From contig NZ_CP102268.1 in NCBI RefSeq assembly GCF_025148285.1, positions 1,054,001 to 1,118,000 on the forward strand: a stretch of 64,000 nt of DNA, written 5' to 3'. The translations under genes and the position numbers were made by a program. The notes beneath the pieces were generated by a model, which had not been told where the DNA came from, did not search any database, and was given only the letters and a program-made list of their open reading frames with translations. Source of the stretch: Marvinbryantia formatexigens DSM 14469. Lineage in GTDB: Bacteria; Bacillota; Clostridia; Lachnospirales; Lachnospiraceae. This document shows, piece by piece, positions 41,882 through 51,576 of this stretch; position 1 is the first letter of the stretch, and each line of letters starts with the position of its first letter.

Positions 41882-42709
41882 TCACATCCCAATTAAATCC
41901 CGCACGACCTCCCCGGCGATAATCAGTCCCGCCACTGCCGGTACAAACGCCATGCTGCCCGGCGTCTGGCGGCGTCTGCCGACTGCCGCTTCCTGCACGT
42001 TCCCGGCGGAACCATTTGCTGCATTTCCGGCAGTGCAGACCTGCTCCGTCTGCTCCCCGTCCTGTCCGCACGCTTTCTCTGCAGCCTGACCGCATATCCG
42101 GTCTTCCGTCCGCGGCGTCAGCGGTGTCTCTTTTGAATATACGACCTTTAATTTCCGGATACCGCGTTTTTTCAGCTCTCTGCGCATTACTTTTGCAAGC
42201 GGGCAGACGGATGTCTCATAAATATCTGCGACCTCAAACGCCGAGGCATCCATCTTGTTGCCCGCTCCCATCGAGCTGATAATCGGGGTGCCGCTTTTCT
42301 GCGCCTGCTCCGCCAGCATCAGCTTTCCGGTCACCGTATCAATCGCATCTACCACATAATCATAAGAGGCAAAATCAAACTGCGCCGCCGTCTCCGGCAG
42401 GTAAAATGTACGGTAAGCATTCACCACCGCCTGCGGATTAATCGAAAGCACACGCTCTCTGGCGGCATCCACCTTGTACTGTCCGATCGTATTATATGTG
42501 GCAATAATCTGGCGGTTCAGATTGCTGGACGCCACTTTATCTGAATCAATCAAATCCAGCGTGCCGACGCCGCTGCGCGCAAGCGCCTCTACCACATAGC
42601 CGCCCACGCCGCCCACGCCGAACACTGCCACTCTGGCACGCGAAAGGCGATCCAGATTATCTTTTCCAATTAAAAGCTCTGTTCTGGAAAACTGATTTTC
42701 TTCTGTCAT
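41882..42709 (-). CDS. tcdA: tRNA threonylcarbamoyladenosine dehydratase (TcdA/CsdL, ThiF superfamily)
   Basis: This is a 275-residue E1-like enzyme that cyclises the t6A base of tRNAs using ATP. The nucleotide-binding glycine motif is VAVFGVGGVGGYVVEALARSG, the adenylation arginine motif LIDSDKVASSNLNRQI, and the C-terminal helix AFVPAVAGLIIAGEVVRDLI is membrane-associated in homologues. Between TPRTED and RRQTPGSMAF there is an insert of about 45 residues, low complexity, with repeated CGQ.. motifs, where family members have a short charged linker. The ATG at 42709 lacks a strong binding site. It follows rubrerythrin by 15 bases. Confidence 0.88.
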   Translation of the reverse strand: MTEENQFSRTELLIGKDNLDRLSRARVAVFGVGGVGGYVVEALARSGVGTLDLIDSDKVASSNLNRQIIATYNTIGQYKVDAARERVLSINPQAVVNAYRTFYLPETAAQFDFASYDYVVDAIDTVTGKLMLAEQAQKSGTPIISSMGAGNKMDASAFEVADIYETSVCPLAKVMRRELKKRGIRKLKVVYSKETPLTPRTEDRICGQAAEKACGQDGEQTEQVCTAGNAANGSAGNVQEAAVGRRRQTPGSMAFVPAVAGLIIAGEVVRDLIGM

Positions 42710-42724
42710 CACTCAATACGTCTC

Positions 42725-43261
42725 TTAATAATTTTCTGCTTTTACTTCAAAATAAGACTGCGGATGCGCACAGGTCGGACAGACCTCCGGCGCTTCGGTT
42801 CCGACAACAATATGACCACAGTTGCGGCACTCCCACACCTTCACTTCACTCTTTGCAAATACCTCCGCCATTTCTACGTTGTGAAGCAGTGCGCGGTAAC
42901 GCTCTTCATGATGCTTCTCGATTGCGGCAACAAGGCGGAATTTCGCTGCAAGCTCCGGAAAGCCCTCCTTCTCGGCGGTCTCTGCAAAGCCCTTGTACAT
43001 ATCCGTCCACTCATAGTTTTCGCCCTCGGCAGCACTGAGCAGATTTTCCGCGGTATTACCAATACCCTGCAGCTCCTTAAACCACATTTTTGCATGTTCT
43101 TTTTCGTTCTCTGCGGTTTTTAAGAACAGCGATGCAATCTGCTCATAGCCTTCTTTTTTCGCAACAGACGCAAAGAAGGTATACTTATTTCTCGCCTCTG
43201 ATTCCCCGGAAAATGCCGTCTGAAGATTCTTTTCTGTCTGCGTTCCTTTGTACTTGTTCAT
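42725..43261 (-). CDS. Rubrerythrin
   Basis: This is a 178-residue non-heme di-iron peroxidase of anaerobes that reduces hydrogen peroxide. The ferritin-like domain carries the Glu/His ligands in [31 protein letters not shown] and [15 protein letters not shown]; the C-terminal rubredoxin domain has the four cysteines in [10 protein letters not shown] and CPTCAHP. An AAGG-rich site precedes the ATG. It is the upstream gene of the tcdA transcript and fits an obligately anaerobic lifestyle. Confidence 0.95.
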   Translation of the reverse strand: MNKYKGTQTEKNLQTAFSGESEARNKYTFFASVAKKEGYEQIASLFLKTAENEKEHAKMWFKELQGIGNTAENLLSAAEGENYEWTDMYKGFAETAEKEGFPELAAKFRLVAAIEKHHEERYRALLHNVEMAEVFAKSEVKVWECRNCGHIVVGTEAPEVCPTCAHPQSYFEVKAENY

Positions 43262-43301
43262 TTTTCTGCCCCTTTCCTTTCTCTTAAAATCTCATTCTGC
43301 G

Positions 43302-43410
43302 AGGATACACGCCATGCCTGGGTCACACCGGCAGTATGTTGCTCACACACACGGCAGAATATTCCGCCAGGACATACGCCATGCCTGCATCACACAGACA
43401 ACATGTTGCT
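43302..43410. repeat. Imperfect 67-bp direct repeat
   Basis: Two copies, about 42 bases each (43302-43343 and 43369-43410), share GCCATGCCTG and a TATGTTGCT/CATGTTGCT end, offset by 67 bases. They lie in the 210-base region between rubrerythrin and the CmpB-type gene, where I see nothing else. Confidence 0.6.
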
Positions 43411-43471
43411 TTTCCCCGCATTCTATGTATGGATGAATACCGGCAGTCTGCCCGGTAATTTCCACCATTAC

Positions 43472-44797
43472 TTAATTCTGCCCGGCAGCCTCTTCCGCAG
43501 GTTTTCCGCGCATGTCCAGATCCTTTGCCTTCGGATAAATACGGCGCATCACTTCATCGTCATACTTCTCATCCATAATCTGCTGCCACGGCGCTTCCGC
43601 AGGAATGCCCGCGCGTCTCTCCTGGTAACGTCCAAGCGCCAGCGACGAAACCGCTATGTTACATATCATAAATACAACCAGAATCCATGTGAGAACTTTT
43701 CCCACCCGGAGCGGTATCTTTTCAATCAGTCCGGAAATCTTTTCATAGATAAACTTAAACCAGATGACCGCGGCGATTCCCCAGAAGAAACAATACAAAA
43801 GATTTATGCGGCCTGCCAGATTAAACGGCACATGACTGTAATCCCAGAAAATCGTCCCGAAAACCATTTCCGTGAAAACGCTGCAGAGATACTCAAACGC
43901 GCCTCCCAGCACAGTCCCGGCGATGAACAGAAAACTGTCTGACTTCTTGCGGTGCTGGTACAGGATGGCAGTAAAAAGCGCAAACCCCAGCCCCCAGACA
44001 ATACTGAACGGTCCCCAGACCACACTACTGCGGCTCATCCATCTGCCGATCGTAATCCTGCAGAAAACCGTCTCCACCAGGTCGCCAATCAGACCTCCGA
44101 CCATAAACAACCAGAACAGCTTATAAAACCCGCATCCTTCCGCAAATACCCTGCTTTTCTCCTTTTTGCCCTGCGGCTCCGGCGAAAGCGGATAAGCGCG
44201 CAGGATACGCCGCTCGACCAGATCGGCAATCTTTTCGCGCAGTCCGGCGGTAAATCTGGCAAGACGCCGGTTCGACGCGGCATAACGTTCCCGGTCATTT
44301 GCCTTCAGAAGCACCGCAGTTGTTCCGAGAATATCAAGAATCAGCACACCGACCAGTATCCATATCACAGTATGCATCAGAATCGGCACATTCGCATTAT
44401 AGAACCTGTTCAGAACCGGATTCAGCCACTTTACGACAATCACGCCGAGAACGCCCCAGAACAGCGAATGGTCCAGGCAGACATATCCGTCAAAATTAAA
44501 TTTCTTTTTGCTGTAATCCCACCAGCGCCCATGATAATATTTTTCCAGAAATTTACCCGCCAGCAATTCCGTCACAGTCGCATAAATGCAGCTCCCCACA
44601 AACAGGAAAAATATATTATTTTTCAGTGAGGTAAGACCCACAGTCAGAATAACAGCAGTGATACCGTAAATCATGCAGAGCGGTCCGTTCAGAAAGCCCC
44701 GGTTTACCACCTTTTTCTGCTTCAGCGTTACCAGTACGGTTTCAAACACCCATCCCAAAAATGCATACGTAAAAAACAGAAATAGTAATCTTGTCAT
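43472..44797 (-). CDS. CmpB-family putative ABC-transporter-type membrane protein, duplicated
   Basis: This is a 441-residue protein with about eleven hydrophobic helices. The N-terminal half shows the ABC_trans_CmpB pattern (YAFLGWVFETVLVTLKQKKVVNRGFLNGPLCMIYG, then ATVTELLAGKFLEKYYHGRWWDYS and GYVCLDHSLFWGVLG). The second half repeats it in looser form (GGLIGDLVETVFCRITIGRWMSRSSVVWGPFSIVWG, ...FWDYSHVPFNLAGRINLLYCFFWG). So two related modules are fused in one chain. The function is not established. Confidence 0.85.
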   Translation of the reverse strand: MTRLLFLFFTYAFLGWVFETVLVTLKQKKVVNRGFLNGPLCMIYGITAVILTVGLTSLKNNIFFLFVGSCIYATVTELLAGKFLEKYYHGRWWDYSKKKFNFDGYVCLDHSLFWGVLGVIVVKWLNPVLNRFYNANVPILMHTVIWILVGVLILDILGTTAVLLKANDRERYAASNRRLARFTAGLREKIADLVERRILRAYPLSPEPQGKKEKSRVFAEGCGFYKLFWLFMVGGLIGDLVETVFCRITIGRWMSRSSVVWGPFSIVWGLGFALFTAILYQHRKKSDSFLFIAGTVLGGAFEYLCSVFTEMVFGTIFWDYSHVPFNLAGRINLLYCFFWGIAAVIWFKFIYEKISGLIEKIPLRVGKVLTWILVVFMICNIAVSSLALGRYQERRAGIPAEAPWQQIMDEKYDDEVMRRIYPKAKDLDMRGKPAEEAAGQN

Positions 44798-44943
44798 AAA
44801 CTGTCTTTCATCCTTTGTTCACATAATGATATCGTGAACAGTTTAACATAGTATATGTTTCACGTCTACAAAAGATTTCTTATATTTTACTGAATCCCGG
44901 TGGTCATATTTATTGCCGGCACCGCATGTTCCGGCGATGTCCG

Positions 44944-45774
44944 CTACAGACACTGCATATTCTGGTGGTGCTTGCGGTACCCGGACGGCGTCGTTCCCGT
45001 GACCGATTTAAACACCCGGTTAAAATGGGTAAGGTTGGAAAAGCCTGTCTCCCTGCTGATTTCTGTTATCGTTTTATCCGTTTCCATCAGCTTGCGCTGC
45101 GCATTCATCACCCGTGTGACGTTTACATATTGTACAACCGTACTGTTTGTATAACGCTTAAATTCCCTGCAGAGATAAAACTGACTGACATAAAATTTCT
45201 GTGCAAGCTGCTCCAGGGTAATGTCCTCCTGGTAATGGCTGTGAATGTAGCTGACAATCTGTGTCGTCCGTCCGGTTTCCTCCATCTGCTCCGGTTCCCG
45301 CCTGCGCGTATGCATCAGCATCGTAAACAGAAACATATTCAGCAGCGTGCGCCGGTAGCTCTTGTAAAAATCCGACGGATTCTCATACTGGCGTATCAGC
45401 TCCTCCAGCATACGATGCAGCTTCTGGCGCGTCGCCGCGTCCGGTCTGTACATACCGTTATTTTCATCCAGCGCATCCAGAAGCTCCTTTGACGCCACCT
45501 CGCTGCTCTCAAAATACAGCACAATACGCTTAAACGGCATATCATTCTCTCCGTAGGAACGATGCATGATATACGGAGAAAACAAAATCAGCTCTCCGGG
45601 TTTCATATCATACATATCATCCTGCATCATATGATACCTTTCCCCGTCCTCCAGGTAATATATCTCATAATAATTATGATAATGCGATTTCATCATATTA
45701 TCATTTACACCCGCGATTCGCTCCCCGGCAATGCTCTCTCCCTGCGCCATCCGGATTCCCGCCTGGTCAATCAT
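44944..45774 (-). CDS. AraC-family transcriptional regulator
   Basis: This is a 276-residue regulator from the ATG at 45774, which has GGGAGG eight bases upstream; an ATG at 45810 lacks a site. The N-terminal cupin-like sensor domain includes MKSHYHNYYEIYYLEDGERYHM and KPGELILFSPYIMHR. The C-terminal double HTH reads ITLEQLAQKFYVSQFYLCREFKRYTNSTVVQYV and ITEISRETGFSNLTHFNRVFKSVTGTTPSGYR. It diverges from the GH31-TRAP operon and very likely activates it in response to a sugar. Confidence 0.9.
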   Translation of the reverse strand: MIDQAGIRMAQGESIAGERIAGVNDNMMKSHYHNYYEIYYLEDGERYHMMQDDMYDMKPGELILFSPYIMHRSYGENDMPFKRIVLYFESSEVASKELLDALDENNGMYRPDAATRQKLHRMLEELIRQYENPSDFYKSYRRTLLNMFLFTMLMHTRRREPEQMEETGRTTQIVSYIHSHYQEDITLEQLAQKFYVSQFYLCREFKRYTNSTVVQYVNVTRVMNAQRKLMETDKTITEISRETGFSNLTHFNRVFKSVTGTTPSGYRKHHQNMQCL

Positions 45775-46015
45775 TCCTTTTCCTCCCAATATTTCCAGCA
45801 TTCCATTCATCTGTAACTATTCTATCATTATTTCCCGCAGAGAGCAAGATATGTTTAATTTGCGCCATATAACTGCAATTTTCGTCTGGTTTTGCCCTTC
45901 CTGTTTTTATATGATATTTATACAAAGATGCCGGAGGGAAAAAGAAAAACCGGGGCATCATAAAAAGAAAGGCTTTTTCCCAATATCACACAAACAAAGA
46001 AGGAGGAAATGAGTG

Positions 46016-48517
46016 ATGAAAATCTGTACCAGAGCCTCGTCTGTAACACAGCAGGAAAACTATTTTTCCATTCTTACAGACGGCGCCGAGCTGAGACTGT
46101 GGTTTCTGACCGATTCCATTGTGCGCATCCGCGCCGGATTCGACGGGGACTTCGCGGAGGAATCCTACAGTCTGGTTCTTACCGCATGGGAAGACCGCAT
46201 GGACGGCTTCCTGAAAAATTACCGCCGACGGATCGAAACCGCCCAGGCAGAGCTTACAGACGGCAGTGACGCCGCTGTAATCCAGGGTAAACTGCTGAAG
46301 GTGGTGGTAGAAAAAGACCCGCTGCGCATCTGCGTGTACGATGCGGAGGGTACCTGCCTGCACGCCGACATCCCGGACCTTGCCTACCAGGAGGACAGCA
46401 ACCATCGCCGCATCCATACCAGCGAGATTTCGCCGGATGACTGCTTTTACGGCTTTGGCGAAAAGAGCGGAGAATTTAATAAGGCTCAGAAATTCATGAA
46501 CATGAGCCCGAAGGATGCAATGGGTTATAACCCGAAGGAGACGGATTCGCTGTACAAGCACATTCCGTTCTACATTAAGCTGAACAGAAGTACGAAAAAA
46601 GCGGTGGGCTACTTCTATCACAACACTTACGAATGTGACTTTGACATGGGAAGAGAAAAAAGCAACTACTGGAAAATGCACAGCCGCTACCGTGCGGACG
46701 GCGGCGACGTTGACCTGTTTCTGATTGCCGGTCCGTCCGTGCGCGAGGTGGTGGAGCGCTACACAGACTTAACCGGAAAATCCGCTCTGCTTCCGCGCTA
46801 TGCGCTTGGATACCTCGGTTCTTCCATGTACTATCCGGAGCTGGAGGCAGACTGCGACGACGCCATCGTAGAATTTATCGACACCACCAGAGAAGAGCAG
46901 ATTCCGGTAGACGGCTTCCAGCTTTCCTCCGGCTACTGCACCGTGGAAACGAACGTCGGCGTAAAACGCTGCGTCTTCACCTGGAACAAAAAGCGCTTTA
47001 AGGACCCGAAAGAATTCTTCCGTCAGATGAAGGAGCGCGGCATCACGGTTACCCCGAACGTAAAACCGGGTATCCTGCTGCTTCACCCGATGCTGGAGGA
47101 AATGAAAGAAAAAGATATGTTTGTAAAAGCCAGCGACAGCGACGAACCGGGCGTGGGAACCTGGTGGGGCGGAAAGGGCGTATTTGTGGACTACACCAAA
47201 GCCTCCACCCGCGAGCACTGGAAAAAGCTGCTGAAGGAAAACGTCCTGGATTACGGCACCTGCTCCGTATGGAATGACAACTGCGAGTACGACAGCATGG
47301 TCGATAAAGACTGCCGCTGCGATTTCGAAGGCAAGGGCGGCACCATCGGACAGCTGAAATCCGTCATGTCAAACATTATGTGTCATATCACGGACGAAGC
47401 CATCCATGAAACCTTCGAAAATACCCGTCCGTATATTGTATGCCGTTCCGGTCACTGCGGTATACAGCGTTACGCACAGACCTGGGCAGGCGACAATCTG
47501 ACCTGCTGGGACGCGCTGAAATACAATATTGCCACCATCCTCGGCATGGGCTTAAGCGGCGTGGCAAGCCAGGGCTGCGATATCGGCGGATTCTTCGGTC
47601 CGGCGCCGGAGGGTGAGCTGTTTATCCGCTGGATTCAGAGCGGAATCTTCCAGCCGCGTTTTTCCATCCACTCCACCAACACAGACAACACCGTAACGGA
47701 ACCGTGGATGTACAGCGACCTGAAGGATGATATCCGCCGCGCCATCGAATTCCGCTATCAGTTGAGTCCGTATCTGTACTCTCTGACAGAGCGCGCGCAC
47801 GAGACCGGTCTTCCGATTATGGAGGCAATGTGCAGCGCCTTCCAGAATGACCCGAAATGCTACGATGAGGGCGTCGACTTTATGTTCGGTGACTCCCTGC
47901 TGGTGGCAAATGTTGTGGAAAAGGGTGCAAAGACGCGCAGCATCTATCTGCCTGAGGGTGACACCTTCTACGATTTCTATACAAGAGAAGCTTACGCAGG
48001 CGGACAGACCATTGAAATTCCGGTAACTATCAGCAGCATCCCGCTGTATGTAAGAAGCGGCGCGCTGATTCCGATTGCAACCAATCAGATGAACAATCTC
48101 GCCACACAGCAGGCGACCGGCATCCGGCTTCTGTGCGCGGCAGACAAAGACAATTTCTTCCAGTTATATGAGGACGACGGCGTTTCTATGGACTATGAGA
48201 CAGGAAAATATCTGAAAACTGTCATTACCATGACGACCGGCGAGCGCACTTATCTTGATTTCAAACAGGAAGGCAGCTATGAAACAGCCGTTGAGACTAT
48301 GGAAATCGACATGATTCACCGCGAGAAAGCCCCGTACTGGGTAACCGTGGACGGCGAAATGATTCCGCACTTCCTGCACAGACGCAAATTCGAGGAAGCG
48401 GCGTGCGGCTGGTATTACAGTCAGCGTCTGAAATCGGTTCAGATCAAATATCCGAATCCGAAGAAGGACTACCAGGTACTTGTATCCTTTGAGCAGTTTG
48501 ATTTAATTGGAATGTAA
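46016..48517 (+). CDS. Glycoside hydrolase family 31 alpha-glycosidase
   Basis: This is an 833-residue intracellular enzyme (no signal peptide). The N-terminal beta-sandwich holds DDCFYGFGEKSGEFNK; the barrel holds the nucleophile strand GTCSVWNDNCEYD (about residues 412-424) and the acid/base region QTWAGDNLTCWD (about 488-499), followed by the GH31 segment GVASQGCDIGGFFG. The C-terminal part has two beta domains. Members hydrolyse alpha-glucosides, alpha-xylosides or sulfoquinovosides; specificity is not decided by what I can see. AAGGAGG lies nine bases before the ATG. It is the first gene of an operon with a TRAP transporter. Confidence 0.92.
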   Translation: MKICTRASSVTQQENYFSILTDGAELRLWFLTDSIVRIRAGFDGDFAEESYSLVLTAWEDRMDGFLKNYRRRIETAQAELTDGSDAAVIQGKLLKVVVEKDPLRICVYDAEGTCLHADIPDLAYQEDSNHRRIHTSEISPDDCFYGFGEKSGEFNKAQKFMNMSPKDAMGYNPKETDSLYKHIPFYIKLNRSTKKAVGYFYHNTYECDFDMGREKSNYWKMHSRYRADGGDVDLFLIAGPSVREVVERYTDLTGKSALLPRYALGYLGSSMYYPELEADCDDAIVEFIDTTREEQIPVDGFQLSSGYCTVETNVGVKRCVFTWNKKRFKDPKEFFRQMKERGITVTPNVKPGILLLHPMLEEMKEKDMFVKASDSDEPGVGTWWGGKGVFVDYTKASTREHWKKLLKENVLDYGTCSVWNDNCEYDSMVDKDCRCDFEGKGGTIGQLKSVMSNIMCHITDEAIHETFENTRPYIVCRSGHCGIQRYAQTWAGDNLTCWDALKYNIATILGMGLSGVASQGCDIGGFFGPAPEGELFIRWIQSGIFQPRFSIHSTNTDNTVTEPWMYSDLKDDIRRAIEFRYQLSPYLYSLTERAHETGLPIMEAMCSAFQNDPKCYDEGVDFMFGDSLLVANVVEKGAKTRSIYLPEGDTFYDFYTREAYAGGQTIEIPVTISSIPLYVRSGALIPIATNQMNNLATQQATGIRLLCAADKDNFFQLYEDDGVSMDYETGKYLKTVITMTTGERTYLDFKQEGSYETAVETMEIDMIHREKAPYWVTVDGEMIPHFLHRRKFEEAACGWYYSQRLKSVQIKYPNPKKDYQVLVSFEQFDLIGM

Positions 48518-48531
48518 ACAGGAGGAACACT

Positions 48532-49554
48532 ATGAAAAAATTAGCAGCAATTACCGCGGCATTTGCTCTTACTGCCGCCGCACTGACAGGATGCGCCGCA
48601 AACGGTGCCAGCGACAGTGCCAGCGCAACAGCAGAAAATCCGCTGGTGCTCACGCTGGCGCACGGGCTCAGCGAAACGCATACCGTGCATATCGCAATGG
48701 TGGAATTTGCCGAAGAGGTAGAAGAAAAAACAGACGGCAGAATCAAAGTCCAGATTTTCCCGAACGGACAGCTCGGCTCGGAAAATGAAAATATGGAACA
48801 GCTCATGGCAGGCGTTATCTCCATGACCAAGGTATCCGCACCGGGACTTGCCACCTACAACGAGGCTTACCATACCTTCGGACTTCCCTATATTTTTGAT
48901 GACACTGAGGATTTCTACCATATTATGGATTCCGACGAAATGCAGGATTTCTTCCTTTCCTCCGCGGATGACGGCTTTGTAACGCTGACCTACTATACGT
49001 CCGGCGCCCGTTCCTTCTATACGAAAGACCGCGCTATCCGCACACCGGCAGATTTGAAAGGTCTGAAAATCCGTGTGCAGGATATGAAATCCCAGACGGA
49101 TATGCTGGAAGCTCTCGGCGGAATTCCGGTTGCCATGTCCTACGGCGATGTATACACTTCCCTGCAGACCGGTATCATTGATGGTACGGAAAACAATGAA
49201 ACCGCACTGACCACTGGAAAACACGGCGAAATCTGCAAGGTCTATTCCACAGACCAGCATGCAATGATTCCGGACGTTATGGTCATGAGCGCAAAGGTGT
49301 GGGAAACCATCAGCCCGGAGGACCAGCAGATTATTCTGGAGGCTGCCCATGCATCTACGGAAAGCCACAAGATTGCCTGGGATGCGGCAATCGAAGAAGC
49401 CATCGAGGAGGCTTCCACCACGATGGGCGTGGAATTTGTAAACGATGTAGATAAGGAAGCATTCCGCGAAGCAACCAGCGGTATGATTGATGAATATTGT
49501 GCACAGTATCCAGGTGTACAGAACCTGCTCGATATCATCAATTCCATAAAGTAA
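48532..49554 (+). CDS. dctP: TRAP transporter solute-binding protein, DctP type
   Basis: This is a 340-residue lipoprotein: the signal peptide ends in the lipobox LTGC (Cys at residue 22). The mature protein starts with an Ala/Ser-rich linker, then LVLTLAHGLSETHTVHIAMVEFAEEVEEKTDGRIKVQIFPNGQLGSENEN, the DctP pattern. The organic-acid-binding arginine is expected in LKGLKIRVQDMKSQTDMLEALGG, which is present. It begins 15 bases after the GH31 stop with GGAGG. Family members bind carboxylates or sugar acids. Confidence 0.93.
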   Translation: MKKLAAITAAFALTAAALTGCAANGASDSASATAENPLVLTLAHGLSETHTVHIAMVEFAEEVEEKTDGRIKVQIFPNGQLGSENENMEQLMAGVISMTKVSAPGLATYNEAYHTFGLPYIFDDTEDFYHIMDSDEMQDFFLSSADDGFVTLTYYTSGARSFYTKDRAIRTPADLKGLKIRVQDMKSQTDMLEALGGIPVAMSYGDVYTSLQTGIIDGTENNETALTTGKHGEICKVYSTDQHAMIPDVMVMSAKVWETISPEDQQIILEAAHASTESHKIAWDAAIEEAIEEASTTMGVEFVNDVDKEAFREATSGMIDEYCAQYPGVQNLLDIINSIK

Positions 49555-49572
49555 AATGAGAGGGAGATTAAC

Positions 49573-50076
49573 ATGAGAGAAATATTAACAACCGTGAAAA
49601 AGGCTCTTGCAAAGCTTCTGTCCGGTATGGCAACTATTCTGCTGTCCATCATGACGCTGCTGGTATTGTATCAGGTATTCACGCGCTACGTCTTAAACAA
49701 CCCTGCCGCCTTCACAGAAGAGCTGGTACGTTACTCATTAATCTGGACCGGATTTATCGGCGCCGCATACGCCTTTCTCACCAGACAGCATATGTGCCTT
49801 GTCCTGGTGCGTGACAAACTGAATCCGTCCGCAAAGCGGATTCTGATGATCGCCATCGACGCTCTGATCCTTGTATTTGCTGTTTTTGTTATCACAGTCG
49901 GCGGCTTCAAGCTGGCAATGAGTGCGCAGAAGGTATACTCCGCACTGCTTGGCATCCCGCGCAGCCTCGTTTATGCGATGGCGCCCATATCCGGTATTTT
50001 TATCATCATCGCACAGATTATCAACATCTACGAGGATGTGACCGGTATTTCTATCGAAGGAGGAAATGAGGAATGA
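49573..50076 (+). CDS. dctQ: TRAP transporter small permease, DctQ type
   Basis: This is a 167-residue protein with four transmembrane helices. It has LLSIMTLLVLYQVFTRYVLNNPAAFTEELVRYSLIWTGFIGAAYAF, including the family FTRYVLN...EEL...W pattern. GAGGGAG precedes the ATG. The last four bases overlap the start of the large permease (ATGA). Confidence 0.93.
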   Translation: MREILTTVKKALAKLLSGMATILLSIMTLLVLYQVFTRYVLNNPAAFTEELVRYSLIWTGFIGAAYAFLTRQHMCLVLVRDKLNPSAKRILMIAIDALILVFAVFVITVGGFKLAMSAQKVYSALLGIPRSLVYAMAPISGIFIIIAQIINIYEDVTGISIEGGNEE

Positions 50077-51374
50077 ATATTGTACTCACAACCGTTATCC
50101 TGTTTGCAGTGTTCGGTCTGCTGCTGTTTTTAAGCTGCCCGATTTCCGTCAGCATTGTTATTGCTTCTATTGTAACAGCGATGTCGTCCCTTTCCTGGGA
50201 TCAGATTACCTTTATCACGATGCAGAAAATGAACAGCGGCGTAGAGAGCTTTTCTCTGCTCGCCATTCCTCTGTTCATCCTTGCAGGCAACATTATGAAT
50301 AACGGCGGTATCGCGCGCCGTCTCGTAAACTTTGCAAAATTGTTTGTAGGGCGCATTCCGGGTTCCCTGGCGCAGGCAAACATCGTCGGCAACATGCTGT
50401 TCGGCGCGCTGTCCGGCTCTTCCGTTGCGGCAGCTTCCGCAATGGGCGGCTGTATCTACCCGATTCAGAAGGATGAGGGTTACGACCCGGCATTTGCCAC
50501 AGCGGTAAATATCGCTTCCGCTCCGACCGGTCTTCTGATTCCGCCGACCAGTGCGTTTATTGTATACTCCACCGTTGCGGGCGGCGTATCCATTTCTACA
50601 CTGTTTATGGCGGGCTATGTTCCCGGTATTTTAATGGGCGTCGGCTCTATGATTGTGGCATTTATCTACGCAAAGAAACGCAAATACCCGACCACCGGAA
50701 AGGTTTCCGCGCAGGAAGCGCTGAAGGTTACTCTGGAAGCACTGCCGAGCCTGCTTTTAATCGTAATTGTTATCGGCGGTATCGTGAGCGGTATTTTCAC
50801 GGCAACAGAAGGCGCCGGCATCTGCGTGCTGTACTGCCTGATTCTTTCCATCTGCTATAAGAGCATTACCATGAAATCCTTTATGAAGATTCTGGTAAAC
50901 AGCGCATGCACCAGCGGCATCATCCTGTTTCTGATTTCCGCCTCCTCCGCGATGTCCTTCGTTATGGCATACTCCGGAATCCCGGCGGCAATCAGTGAAG
51001 GTATTATGTCCATCTCCACCAACAAAATCGTCATCTTTCTGCTGATGAACGTGATTCTGATGGTTGTTGGTATGTTCATGGACATCACACCGGCTATTCT
51101 GATTTTCACGCCGATTTTCCTGCCGATTGCACAGAGCCTTGGTATGTCCGATATCCAGTTCGGCGTAATGCTCATTTTCAATATGTGTCTCGGCAACATC
51201 ACCCCGCCGGTCGGCTCCGTACTCTTTGTCGGCTGCGGTATCAGTAAAATCAGTATTGAACAGGTTACAAAAACGCTGCTCCCGTACTTCACCGTGCTGT
51301 TCCTGCTGCTCCTTGCAGTCACCTACATTCCGGCGCTGTCACTTGGTATTCCGCAGCTTATGGGACTGATTTAG
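50073..51374 (+). CDS. dctM: TRAP transporter large permease, DctM type
   Basis: This is a 433-residue protein with about 12 helices. Characteristic segments are LLAIPLFILAGNIMNNGGIARRLVNFAKLFVGRIPGSLAQANIVGNMLFGALSGSSVAAASAMG and CLGNITPPVGSVLFVGCG. It couples uptake to the sodium gradient (family knowledge). Translation is coupled to the small permease by an ATGA overlap. It completes the operon. Confidence 0.94.
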   Translation: MNIVLTTVILFAVFGLLLFLSCPISVSIVIASIVTAMSSLSWDQITFITMQKMNSGVESFSLLAIPLFILAGNIMNNGGIARRLVNFAKLFVGRIPGSLAQANIVGNMLFGALSGSSVAAASAMGGCIYPIQKDEGYDPAFATAVNIASAPTGLLIPPTSAFIVYSTVAGGVSISTLFMAGYVPGILMGVGSMIVAFIYAKKRKYPTTGKVSAQEALKVTLEALPSLLLIVIVIGGIVSGIFTATEGAGICVLYCLILSICYKSITMKSFMKILVNSACTSGIILFLISASSAMSFVMAYSGIPAAISEGIMSISTNKIVIFLLMNVILMVVGMFMDITPAILIFTPIFLPIAQSLGMSDIQFGVMLIFNMCLGNITPPVGSVLFVGCGISKISIEQVTKTLLPYFTVLFLLLLAVTYIPALSLGIPQLMGLI

Positions 51375-51461
51375 CAAGCAGCCAATCCTTCAGGGGATTG
51401 TGCCAGGCGCTCCCGCATCTGAATCTTGCTGCGCTCTGTATCTATTTGATATTACATTACG

Positions 51462-51495
51462 AATGGCGCTTCCATGCTTTTGAGGAAGCGCCATT
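51462..51495. terminator. Hairpin between convergent dctM and MATE genes
   Basis: AATGGCGCTTCC (51462-51473) pairs perfectly with GGAAGCGCCATT (51484-51495) around a ten-base loop. T-runs are weak, so it may be a bidirectional terminator or a processing site. Confidence 0.6.
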
Positions 51496-51576
51496 TACAT
51501 ATCGCATATGATATAAATTAATCTGCTTTTTCGTCTGATGTCTGCAGGTTCCTGCACAGAAGCGTTATGCTTTGCT

